A DNA stretch of 64,000 nucleotides from 2-02-FULL-66-14 sp964651335 (GTDB lineage: Bacteria > Pseudomonadota > Gammaproteobacteria > Burkholderiales > SG8-39), in contig CAZYVT010000001.1 in NCBI GenBank assembly GCA_964651335.1, positions 1-64,000 of the forward strand, in the 5' to 3' direction. This document shows positions 52,518 through 60,067 of this stretch, in pieces. The first letter of the stretch is position 1, and every line of letters starts with the position of its first letter. Below the pieces are notes generated by a model. It saw only the letters and a program-made list of their open reading frames with translations. It made no database searches and was not told where the DNA came from. The translations under genes were made by a program, and so were the position numbers.

Positions 52518-54098
52518 CTAGCGTCCCAGGTCCACCGCGCGCGCGAGCAGTCCCGGATCCCCGCGCAGCAGGAACTTCTGCACCCGCTGCGTCGCCGTCA
52601 TCGGCAGCGAATCGACGAACGCAACGTAACGCGGCACCTTGATCGCCGCCAACCGCTCCCGGCACCAATCGGCGATCGCGCGCGCGCTGACCTCCGCATC
52701 CGGCTTCCTCACGATCGCAACCAGGATCTCGTCCTCGCCCAGCTCGGAGGGCACGGGAATAGCGGCGCATTGCACCACCGCCGGATGGTCGCTCACCACG
52801 CGGTCGATCTCGGCCCCCGAAATGTTTTCCCCCCGGCGGCGGATGATGTCCTTTTTTCGCGCGATGAAGTAGTAGTATCCGTCGGCGTCTCGCCTCACCA
52901 GATCGCCGGTCTTGAACCAGCCGTTTTCCATTGCCGCGGCGGTCTGCTCGGGGTCCCGGTAATAGCCCTGCATGAGGATGGGCGTTCTCACCCAGAGTTC
53001 GCCCTCTGCGCCCTCGGGCAGGTCGCGTCCGTTGTCGTCGACCACGCGAAGTTCCGCGAAGCTCACGGCGGGGTCGGGATGCACGGCCGCCTTGCCCATG
53101 CTGTTCGGCCGCCGCTCGCCGTTGAACGGATTATTCGCTGCGCCCGGGATCTCGGTCATCCCGTAGCCCTCGATCATCACGGGAACCCGGAACTCCACGC
53201 CGAACGTGCGCTCCAGCTCCGGCGTGATCGGCGCCCCGTAAATCACCCTCAGCCGGTGGCGCGGATCGAACTCGCTGCGCGGCCGGCGCGCGAGGATAGT
53301 GCCGATGGCAGCGATGATGTTGACTTGCGTCGCCGCGGTCTCGGCGGCGGTCGTCCAGAACGTGGATGCGGAGAACTTCGGCGCCAGTACCAGGGTCGCC
53401 CCGGCGGCGAGGCTGCCGGCGAGCGAGTAGAACAGCGCGTTGATGTGGAACAGCGGCAGGATGCAAAGCAACCGGTCCCCGGGCTGCAGCCACAAGCGCG
53501 CGACGAAAGCCTCACCGGCCATTACGAAGTTCCGCTGGCTGTGCATCACGCCTTTCGGAAATCCGGTGGTACCCGAGGTGTAGAGCGTGAGGCAGGTCGT
53601 TCCGGCCGATGGCGCTCGGGGCAAGGCGGCACGCGGCGCGTTCGAGATCAAGTCATCGAATTCGCCTTCCAGCAGAAAAATCCAGGGCGCGGGCAAGAGC
53701 GGCCGCGTCGCCTCGCGGGCCGACGCGAGTGCTGCGGGATTCGCCGCCACCGCCTTCACGCCGGCGTGCTGCAGGATGTAGCCCGCCTCCACGGGCCCGA
53801 AATCCGGATTCACCGGCACCATTACCGCGCGGAGCCGCGCCAGCGCAAAGAACAGCACCACATAGTTGGCACTGTTCGTCGCCATCAAGGCAACGCGGTG
53901 CCCCGCGCCGATGCCGCGCGCCGCCAGCGCGCGGGCAGCCGCTTCCACGCGGCGCGAGAACTCCGCGTACGAAACAACGCCTCCCTCCTGGAGCAGAAAC
54001 GTCCGCCCCGGGTCCGCGGATGCACGGCTGGCGAGGAGGCCCCGAAGCGTTCCGTCGTGCGGCGGGTAGGCGCGGATGACGTCGATCGGGGCCAGCAT
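52518..54098 (-). CDS. AMP-dependent acyl-CoA ligase
   Basis: A 526-residue ANL-superfamily ligase. The phosphate motif TLYTSGTTGFPKGVMHSQ, the A5 motif EGYGMTEIPG, the hinge YYFIARKKDIIRRRGENISGAEID and the C-terminal catalytic region TATQRVQKF are present. The last usually ends in a conserved lysine (PRTxxGKxxK); here the wording is TATQRVQKF, with K but no glycine, so adenylation may differ. The substrate is unknown (medium acyl or carnitine-like acids are known in relatives). The ATG at 54098 was chosen over a GTG three bases earlier. It is convergent with the thioesterase. Confidence 0.86.
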   Translation of the reverse strand: MLAPIDVIRAYPPHDGTLRGLLASRASADPGRTFLLQEGGVVSYAEFSRRVEAAARALAARGIGAGHRVALMATNSANYVVLFFALARLRAVMVPVNPDFGPVEAGYILQHAGVKAVAANPAALASAREATRPLLPAPWIFLLEGEFDDLISNAPRAALPRAPSAGTTCLTLYTSGTTGFPKGVMHSQRNFVMAGEAFVARLWLQPGDRLLCILPLFHINALFYSLAGSLAAGATLVLAPKFSASTFWTTAAETAATQVNIIAAIGTILARRPRSEFDPRHRLRVIYGAPITPELERTFGVEFRVPVMIEGYGMTEIPGAANNPFNGERRPNSMGKAAVHPDPAVSFAELRVVDDNGRDLPEGAEGELWVRTPILMQGYYRDPEQTAAAMENGWFKTGDLVRRDADGYYYFIARKKDIIRRRGENISGAEIDRVVSDHPAVVQCAAIPVPSELGEDEILVAIVRKPDAEVSARAIADWCRERLAAIKVPRYVAFVDSLPMTATQRVQKFLLRGDPGLLARAVDLGR

Positions 54099-54105
54099 CA
54101 CGCCG

Positions 54106-54444
54106 CTAGCCGCCGCTCAGCGCGCCGACGATCACGATCTCGTCGCGCTCGTCGAGCGGCCTGTCGAGTGCCCGTGCCTGTTCCCGATTAACGAAGATCT
54201 TGATGTGCCGCCGGATGGACTGCTGCTCGTCGATCATGCGGAAGCGGATGGCCGGGTCGCGCGGGTCGAGCACTACGTGATTCACGATATTGCCCCAAAA
54301 ATGCGGGCCGCCGATCCGCCATTGCCGCCGCCGAGAATCGGGTTTGAGCGTGAATGCGCCCTTGCGGGTGCCGATGAATAGCATCACCGGCCCGGCAGGT
54401 CGGCTTCGGAGGCGCTTGCGGGAGGGCTTGCCTTTCGGGACCAT
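54106..54444 (-). CDS. chimeric ORF: BNR/sialidase-like N-terminus fused to MoaD/ThiS-like C-terminus
   Basis: A 112-residue ORF with a strong GAGGAG site eight bases before the ATG at 54444. Residues 1-62 (VMLFIGTRKGAFTLKPD, HFWGNIVNHVVLDPRD) read like the start of a BNR/exo-sialidase-like protein of about 350 residues. From about residue 64 (AIRFRMIDEQ, IRRHIKIFVNREQA) to the C-terminal GALSGG it reads like the last half of a MoaD/ThiS sulfur-carrier protein. In relatives these are two adjoining genes. I infer an internal deletion that fused them in frame, near 54255. Both parts are truncated, so function is doubtful. Confidence 0.7.
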   Translation of the reverse strand: MVPKGKPSRKRLRSRPAGPVMLFIGTRKGAFTLKPDSRRRQWRIGGPHFWGNIVNHVVLDPRDPAIRFRMIDEQQSIRRHIKIFVNREQARALDRPLDERDEIVIVGALSGG

Positions 54445-54484
54445 GCTTGCTCCTCTTTGTTGCGGCATGCAATGATGCCTGCCT

Positions 54485-55309
54485 ATGGATACGACGCTCA
54501 AGGGAAAGACACTTTTCATCACCGGTGCAAGCCGCGGGATCGGCCTCGCGATCGCGCTGCGCGCGGCCCGGGACGGCGCCAATGTGGTGGTTGCGGCAAA
54601 GACCACCGAACCGCATCCCAAACTGCCGGGCACAATCTACACGGCGGCGAGGGAAATCGAAGCCGCGGGCGGGCGCGCCTTGCCGGTGGTGGTGGATGTA
54701 CGCTTCGAGGACCAGGTGCAGGCGGCCGTGGCCCGCGCGGTCGAGGCCTTCGGCGGCATCGACATTCTGGTCAATAACGCGAGCGCGATCAGCCTCACCG
54801 GCACCGAGGCGACCGACATGAAGCGCTATGACCTGATGCACGGCATCAATACGCGCGGCACGTTCCTGTGCTCGAAGCACTGCATTCCGCATCTTCGCAA
54901 GGCGAACAACCCGCACGTGCTCAACCTCTCGCCGCCGCTCAACATGGAGGAGCGCTGGTTTGCGCCGCACGTGGCCTACACGATGGCGAAATTCGGCATG
55001 AGCCTGTGCGTGCTTGGCATGGCGGGCGAATTCCGCGCCACGGGGATCGCGTTCAACGCCCTGTGGCCGAAGACCACAATCGATACCGCCGCGGTGCGAA
55101 ACGTGGTCGGGGGCGCGGCGCTCGCGAACCGCAGCCGCACGCCCCAGATCATGGCCGACGCCGCGCACCTCATCCTGACGAAGCCGAGCCGCGCCTTCAG
55201 CGGAAATTTCTGCGTCGACGAAGTGCTGCTCCGGGAGCACGGAGTGACGGATTTCAACCGTTACCTCGTGACTCCCGGCTGCGAGCCTCAGGCGGACTTT
55301 TTCGTTTAG
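54485..55309 (+). CDS. short-chain dehydrogenase/reductase (HSDL2-like)
   Basis: A 274-residue SDR oxidoreductase. The NAD(P) motif is TGASRGIGLAIALRAA (TGxxxGIG), NNASAISL is the second, and the catalytic Tyr-Lys is in HVAYTMAKFGMSL with Ser before it in NLSPPLNMEERWF. The tail FCVDEVLLREHGVTDFNRYLV resembles hydroxysteroid dehydrogenase-like 2 proteins. The substrate is unknown. Its stop overlaps that of the convergent dioxygenase gene (four bases). Confidence 0.88.
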   Translation: MDTTLKGKTLFITGASRGIGLAIALRAARDGANVVVAAKTTEPHPKLPGTIYTAAREIEAAGGRALPVVVDVRFEDQVQAAVARAVEAFGGIDILVNNASAISLTGTEATDMKRYDLMHGINTRGTFLCSKHCIPHLRKANNPHVLNLSPPLNMEERWFAPHVAYTMAKFGMSLCVLGMAGEFRATGIAFNALWPKTTIDTAAVRNVVGGAALANRSRTPQIMADAAHLILTKPSRAFSGNFCVDEVLLREHGVTDFNRYLVTPGCEPQADFFV

Positions 55310-56139
55310 GCCGCGCGGCGAAGGCAAAGCACCGCGTTGCCGCTGCCTGAACTCTGCGCGTAATCGCCGTACATCGCGGGGACGAGGGTGCTCCCGTCCT
55401 CGGCAAGCGCCTCGGCGCAGCCGAGCATCGTCGCAAGCACCCGGCCTCCCATCTCCGCCACCGCCTCGCGGCTGAATGCCGGCAGCCACTCGATCAGCTC
55501 GCGCAGACGTCCCGCCTTGTAGGCTTCAATGAAGCGCTGGTCGAGAGCCGCGCGCTCCGGCGTGGGCATGTGGTGGCGTCCGCGCACCAGCGCATGGCTG
55601 AGCGCGGTGCTCGCGACGAACACCGCGCGCCGGCCGAGGCGCTTGGCGACCGCGGACACTGAAGCGCCGGCGCGCCGGCACTCTTCCAGGTTGGCCATCA
55701 GCACCGACGGAATGCCGACGACCGCGACCTCCGCCTTCGGGTCCAGGTGCGAGAGCGGCACGAAGGTTCCGTAATCCCACGTGTAGTGCGCGCTTTCATT
55801 GCGTTCGGCAGGAATGGCGCCGCGCTTCCACTCGGCGACCAGCTCGCCCGCGAATTCCGCGTCGCCGCGGTAACGGTACGGCGTGCCCGGCACAAGGTCG
55901 GGAGCCTCGTTGGCCACGCAAACGCCCTGGTGCACCGCCTGGCAGGTGGCGAACCAGTTGAAGGTCGAGACCCAATGCGTCGAGGCGATGACCCACAGGT
56001 CGGGCTTGGCTGCGCGCAGCTCCTCGCCGAGCCGGTGCTCGCCCTCGACCAGCGTTTTCTGGAAATCGGGGGTGATCTCGATCCGCGACAGCGTCGGCAC
56101 GTGCGCGACGGTCGCAACCGCGATGATGCCGCTGGTCAT
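55306..56139 (-). CDS. LigB-type class III extradiol dioxygenase
   Basis: A 277-residue protein of the LigB family, which use Fe(II) to cleave catechol-type rings. Likely metal ligands are His13 (VATVAHVP) and His55 (ASTHWVSTFNW); the conserved STALSHAL is near residue 180, and a Glu is near the C-terminus. It resembles catechol/homoprotocatechuate 2,3-dioxygenases. It lies next to genes for an isomerase and an FAA hydrolase, so it may supply their ring-cleavage substrate. It is the last gene of the minus-strand run from the CoA ligase. Confidence 0.85.
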   Translation of the reverse strand: MTSGIIAVATVAHVPTLSRIEITPDFQKTLVEGEHRLGEELRAAKPDLWVIASTHWVSTFNWFATCQAVHQGVCVANEAPDLVPGTPYRYRGDAEFAGELVAEWKRGAIPAERNESAHYTWDYGTFVPLSHLDPKAEVAVVGIPSVLMANLEECRRAGASVSAVAKRLGRRAVFVASTALSHALVRGRHHMPTPERAALDQRFIEAYKAGRLRELIEWLPAFSREAVAEMGGRVLATMLGCAEALAEDGSTLVPAMYGDYAQSSGSGNAVLCLRRAA

Positions 56140-56140
56140 G

Positions 56141-56779
56141 TCAGTTCTCCGCGTCCGGTTGTCTGGAGGGCTGCGCGCGCTCGAACGGCTCGAGTTTCAT
56201 GCACTCGTCGAACACGCGCACGACATTGCGGAAGGACGCCAGCTCGCACCGGTAGCGCTTGGCGTTGAACACCTGCGGTACCAGGCAGCAGTCAGCCATG
56301 GTGGGTAGCTCGCCGTGGCAGAACGCGGCCGGGTCGCTCGCCAGTTCCGCCTCGAGCTTCGCCAACCCGTCGGCGATCCAGTGGCGGTACCAGGCGTTCA
56401 CCTGATCCTCGGTCTGGCCCAAGGCTTTGCGCAAATGCGTGAGCGTACGCAGGTTGTTGAGCGGATGGATTTCGCACGCCACCAGCAACGAAAGACTGCG
56501 CACGCGCGCTCGTCCCAGGGTGTCCTTCGGCAGCAGCGGCGGCACCGGACGCGTTTCCTCGAGATACTCGATAATGGCGAGCGACTGGGTGAGAAGAGGG
56601 CCTTCGTCCACCAGCGCGGGGACAAGCCCCTGCGGGTTCAGCGTCACATACTCGGGTCTGCGGTGCTCGCCCTTGGCCAGATGCACGAACGCCGGCTCGT
56701 AGGCGAGTCCCTTCAGGTTGAGCGCGATGCGGACCCGAAACGCAGCCGAGCTGCGGAAAAACGTGTACAGCCGGATCAC
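56141..56779 (-). CDS. zeta-class GST: maleylacetoacetate/maleylpyruvate isomerase
   Basis: A 212-residue glutathione-dependent isomerase. The N-terminal RLYTFFRSSAAFRVRIALNLKGL is the zeta-GST active-site region (FRSSAAFRVR), with NPQGLVPAL following. GSH-dependent cis-trans isomerisation of maleylpyruvate or maleylacetoacetate is expected. The GTG at 56779 overlaps the FAA hydrolase stop (GTGA); the very long upstream frame is a shadow. With the downstream hydrolase it forms the nagL-nagK-like pair of the gentisate pathway, or a homogentisate pathway pair. Confidence 0.9.
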   Translation of the reverse strand: MIRLYTFFRSSAAFRVRIALNLKGLAYEPAFVHLAKGEHRRPEYVTLNPQGLVPALVDEGPLLTQSLAIIEYLEETRPVPPLLPKDTLGRARVRSLSLLVACEIHPLNNLRTLTHLRKALGQTEDQVNAWYRHWIADGLAKLEAELASDPAAFCHGELPTMADCCLVPQVFNAKRYRCELASFRNVVRVFDECMKLEPFERAQPSRQPDAEN

Positions 56780-57468
56780 AGGGGCGCGACGATCCTGACC
56801 TTGAGCTCGCCCACGCCGTCGACGCCAGCATGCAGCTCGTCGCCGGGTTGCAGCGGGCCGACGCCCGCAGGCGTACCGCTGTAGATCAGATCGCCCGGCT
56901 CGAGCGTGTAGTACTGCGACAGGTACTCGATCTGCTCGGGCACCGACCAGATCATGTCGGCGAGGTCGGCCTTCTGGCGCTGCTTGCCGTTCACTTCGAG
57001 CCAGATCGCGCCTTTGCCGGGGTGGCCGATCTTCGAGGCCGGGGCCAGCGCGCTGCACGGCGCAGCTTCGTCGAAGTCCTTGCCGAAGTCCCAGGGACGG
57101 CCCTTGTCCTTGCCGATCTGCTGCAGGTCGCGGCGCGTCATGTCCAGGCCCACCGCATACCCGAACACGTAGCCGTTCGCGTCCTTCGCCGCGATGCGCC
57201 GGCCGCGCTGTGCGATTGCGACCACCATTTCGGTCTCGTAGTGGAGATTCGCGGTCTTCGGCGGATAGTGTACGTCGCCGCCCTGCGGCACCAGCGCGTG
57301 GGCCGATTTGATGAAGAAAAACGGCTGCTCGCGTCCGTCGCCGCCCATCTCCTTCTGATGCTCGACGTAGTTTCGCCCGACGCAGAAAATGCGGCGCACC
57401 GGGAACAGTTCGCCGGATCCGAGGACGGGCAACGCCGGTTGGGTCCAGATCGGAATCGCGTACGCCAT
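56776..57468 (-). CDS. FAA hydrolase family: probable fumarylpyruvate hydrolase
   Basis: A 230-residue fumarylacetoacetate-hydrolase-family enzyme. The core has RIFCVGRNYVEHQKEMGGDGRE, FFFIKSAHALV, a metal-binding HYETEMVV (His, Glu) and the catalytic region GKDFDEAAPCS, and GDLIYSGTPAGVGPL near the end. Wording and length (about 230) recall NagK-type fumarylpyruvate hydrolases. It overlaps the isomerase gene by four bases. It probably yields pyruvate and fumarate from the ring-cleavage product. Confidence 0.87.
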   Translation of the reverse strand: MAYAIPIWTQPALPVLGSGELFPVRRIFCVGRNYVEHQKEMGGDGREQPFFFIKSAHALVPQGGDVHYPPKTANLHYETEMVVAIAQRGRRIAAKDANGYVFGYAVGLDMTRRDLQQIGKDKGRPWDFGKDFDEAAPCSALAPASKIGHPGKGAIWLEVNGKQRQKADLADMIWSVPEQIEYLSQYYTLEPGDLIYSGTPAGVGPLQPGDELHAGVDGVGELKVRIVAPL

Positions 57469-57525
57469 GCGCTCCTCTTTGAGGGACGGAAAAGTGCCGG
57501 GGTGAAAGGGGGCGGAACGGAGATT

Positions 57526-59064
57526 TTATCCTTTGGGGGCGAGATCGCGCTGCAACAATTCGCGCAGCCTGAAGCGCTGCACTTTGCCGGTGGCCGTGCG
57601 CGGTATCTCTGCAACGCTGCGCACCCATTTCGGCCGCTTGAAGCGCGGCAGTTTCGCCTCGCACGCGCGCTCTGCGGCGGCAATCGCCGCGGCGGAATCA
57701 CCACACGGCGCCACAAACAGCGCGAGCCGATCGAAGCCGTCGGTATCGAGGACCGGAACACAAGCCGCCTCCCCGATCAGCGGCTCGCCCGCCACCGCTT
57801 CCTCGATGTCGCCGGGTTGTACGTACTGGCCGGCGATCTTCACCATCTCGTCGCTGCGGCCCTGATGCGTGTACAGGCCCTGCGCGTCGCGCACGAACAG
57901 GTCGTTGGTGCAGAACCAGCCGTCCCGGAATTGCGCGTCGGTCTGCTCTGGCCGATTCGCGTAGCCGAGAGCGAGCGCCGGGTGCTGCACCCAAAGTACT
58001 CCCGGTTCGCCGGGCAGCGGCTCGGTTCCCTGCGCCGTTTCGAGCCGAACGTGCACGCCGGCGAGCGGCTTGCCCGGGCGGGCGGTGCCCGGCAAACCGC
58101 GTGGCGTCACCATGCACACGCAGAACGTCTCTGACATGCCGTAGATCGAGAGCAGTTCGCCGCCGGTGACCCGGTTCCATCTCTCGACCAGCCGCTCGGG
58201 CAGCCGTTCCCCGCCGGAAAGGAAATGGCGCACCGCGCGTAACGGCTCGAGCGCCTGGTCAGGTAGCGCCGCAAGCCGGCGGTAGAACGACGGCACACTT
58301 GCGAACACCGCCGGACGCTCGCGCGCGACGATCGCGCAGACTTCGTCGATTTCAGGCCAGTCGGGGTGCAGTACGCTCGTGAGTCCGTGCGCGAGCGATC
58401 CGAGAAGGCCGTGATCGAGCGCGTAGGCAAAGAACAGTTTCGAGGTGACGAAGACCTTCTCGCCCGGGGCGAGCGCGAGCGTCTCCGCGAACACCTGGCC
58501 GGCCGGAAGCGCGTCCTTGTGCGAATGGACGATTCCTTTCGGCTTGCCCGTGGTTCCGGAGGAGTACAGCCAGAACGCCGGATCCTCGGGCCGCGCCTCA
58601 TACGCCGGCGCATCGGGCGTGGCGCGCGATAGCAACTCGCGCCACAACGCCGCGCCCTGCGGCGCTCCGCCTCCCGCGACCGCAAGTACGCCCAGACGCG
58701 CGAATTCAGCCGCCAGATCGGGCCGGGCGTGTACGAACACGTCCTCGACGACCGAAACGCGCGCCGCGCTGTCGGCGCAGATGTAACGATATTCCTGCTC
58801 GGAGAGTTTGGTGTTGAGACCGATCGCCACCGCTCCGGCGCGCACCGCGCCCAGCCAGGCCGCAACGTATTCCGGCGTGTCGCGAAGCAACAAGACTACG
58901 CGGTCGCCCGGCGTGATGCCGAGCGCGGCGAATGCGGCCGCCGCCCGCGCGACACGTGCCGCAAGCCCGACATAGGTGACCGACTCATCGCCGCAGGTAA
59001 ACGCGATGCGGGTTCGGTGGCGCGCAATCGCTGCCGGCCCGAGAACATGCTCGGCCAGGTTCAT
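57526..59064 (-). CDS. benzoate-CoA ligase-like aryl-CoA ligase
   Basis: A 512-residue ANL ligase. The P-loop is FWLYSSGTTGKPKGIVHSH, the A5 motif is SIYGMSETFC, the hinge is GLYTHQGRSDEMVKIAGQYVQPGDIEE, and the C-terminal lysine is in PRTATGKVQRFRL. The N-terminal MNLAEHVLG and KLFFAYALDHGLLG phrases recall the benzoate-CoA ligase family. It would activate an aromatic acid before CoA-dependent degradation. It starts the minus-strand run FAA hydrolase, isomerase, dioxygenase. A MarR gene is divergent. Confidence 0.86.
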   Translation of the reverse strand: MNLAEHVLGPAAIARHRTRIAFTCGDESVTYVGLAARVARAAAAFAALGITPGDRVVLLLRDTPEYVAAWLGAVRAGAVAIGLNTKLSEQEYRYICADSAARVSVVEDVFVHARPDLAAEFARLGVLAVAGGGAPQGAALWRELLSRATPDAPAYEARPEDPAFWLYSSGTTGKPKGIVHSHKDALPAGQVFAETLALAPGEKVFVTSKLFFAYALDHGLLGSLAHGLTSVLHPDWPEIDEVCAIVARERPAVFASVPSFYRRLAALPDQALEPLRAVRHFLSGGERLPERLVERWNRVTGGELLSIYGMSETFCVCMVTPRGLPGTARPGKPLAGVHVRLETAQGTEPLPGEPGVLWVQHPALALGYANRPEQTDAQFRDGWFCTNDLFVRDAQGLYTHQGRSDEMVKIAGQYVQPGDIEEAVAGEPLIGEAACVPVLDTDGFDRLALFVAPCGDSAAAIAAAERACEAKLPRFKRPKWVRSVAEIPRTATGKVQRFRLRELLQRDLAPKG

Positions 59065-59271
59065 GCGAGGATCCCGAGCAGCCGGAGCGATCGTAGAGAA
59101 CGCACGATGAACAGCGTGACGCGCGGCGGGTCGAGTGTGGGCTCCATGTGGCGTGATGCTGCGCTTCAGAATAACCCATGCACCGGGTCATGGCCATGCG
59201 TCACTCACGAATGCGGTTGCGGATGCGCCCTGCTTTGCATAGGATGCTAGCGCGGTTCGTTGGGGAACCGA

Positions 59272-59292
59272 ATTGTTTGAGATCAAAGCAAT
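59272..59292 (+). promoter_or_regulatory. imperfect palindrome, likely MarR operator
   Basis: ATTGTTTGAGATCAAAGCAAT is an inverted repeat (ATTGNTT...AANCAAT) that abuts the MarR-family ATG and covers the position of its ribosome site. ATTG/CAAT half-sites are common for MarR-type regulators. A possible promoter (TTGCGG, 17-base spacer, TAGGAT at 59239-59244) lies upstream. Autorepression is inferred. Confidence 0.5.
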
Positions 59293-59739
59293 ATGAGCGA
59301 GAACGCCGCCAGGCGCCCCGGGGTGCGGCTGAACCCGGGGCCGCTGCCCGGGCTGATCGGCTACCGGCTGCGGCTCGCCCAGCAGTCCGTGTTCCGCGAC
59401 TTCGCGGCGAGCGTTCCGGGCCTTTCCCCGGGCCGCATCGGGATGCTGCTTCTGATCGAGGCAAATCCGGGGGTGACGCAGAGTCGGCTCGCGCACGCGG
59501 TCGAGCGCGACCGCTCGACCATGGTCGGGGTGCTCGATCAGCTCGAGGCGAAGGGATTGATCGAGCGCAGGAAAGGCGATGACCGGCGCACCAACGGGCT
59601 GTGGCTCACACGCGCGGGACGGGGCCTGGTGGTGCGGGCAAGGCGCGGCATCGCGATCCACGAACGGCGCGTCGCGTCGCGCCTCTCGGCTGCGGAGCGC
59701 GTAAAGCTCCTCGAACTGCTTGCGCGCATCGCGACTTAG
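59293..59739 (+). CDS. MarR-family transcriptional regulator
   Basis: A 148-residue winged-helix regulator. The DNA-binding segment, ANPGVTQSRLAHAVERDRSTMVGVLDQLEAKGLIERRKGDDRRTNGLWLT, has the MarR wing pattern DxRxx. The N-terminal helices (about 8-40) and the C-terminal helix form the dimer interface. The ligand is probably an aromatic compound or its CoA ester, since the divergent genes encode an aryl-CoA ligase and ring-cleavage enzymes. No Shine-Dalgarno sequence is visible before the ATG. Confidence 0.88.
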   Translation: MSENAARRPGVRLNPGPLPGLIGYRLRLAQQSVFRDFAASVPGLSPGRIGMLLLIEANPGVTQSRLAHAVERDRSTMVGVLDQLEAKGLIERRKGDDRRTNGLWLTRAGRGLVVRARRGIAIHERRVASRLSAAERVKLLELLARIAT

Positions 59740-59773
59740 GGCGAGAAAAGCGCGTGCTAGACTGACCGCCGCC

Positions 59774-60025
59774 ATGATCGAGAAGCGCCTGCTCGACGAG
59801 CTTGGCTCCCGTCTCGGCGAGGCGATGCGCGCCTCGCCGGTGCAGGATCTGGAGAAAAATCTGCGCGCGCTGCTGGTGGCGTTTTTCGACCGCTTCGATC
59901 TGGTGGCGCGCGAGGACTTCGAGGTGCAGAAGAAGCTCCTTGCGCGCGCGCAAGAAAAGCTCCTGGCGCTCGAAGCACGCATCGCCGAGCTGGAAGCGCG
60001 CGCCGGCGGCGACCGCGCCGCGTAA
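59774..60025 (+). CDS. ubiK: ubiquinone biosynthesis accessory factor UbiK
   Basis: An 83-residue BMFP-domain protein, which forms a membrane-binding trimeric coiled coil and aids UbiJ-linked ubiquinone assembly. The N-terminal half is MIEKRLLDELGSRLGEAM, and the C-terminal half is a coiled coil (about 45-76) with FEVQKKLLARAQEKLLALEARIAELEA. The ATG at 59774 was chosen because a longer frame starts in non-coding DNA. comM follows after 42 bases, as in many proteobacteria. Confidence 0.88.
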   Translation: MIEKRLLDELGSRLGEAMRASPVQDLEKNLRALLVAFFDRFDLVAREDFEVQKKLLARAQEKLLALEARIAELEARAGGDRAA

Positions 60026-60067
60026 ACCGCCCCGCCTGCCGCGCGTTTTCCCCGTGGAGGGGATCGA

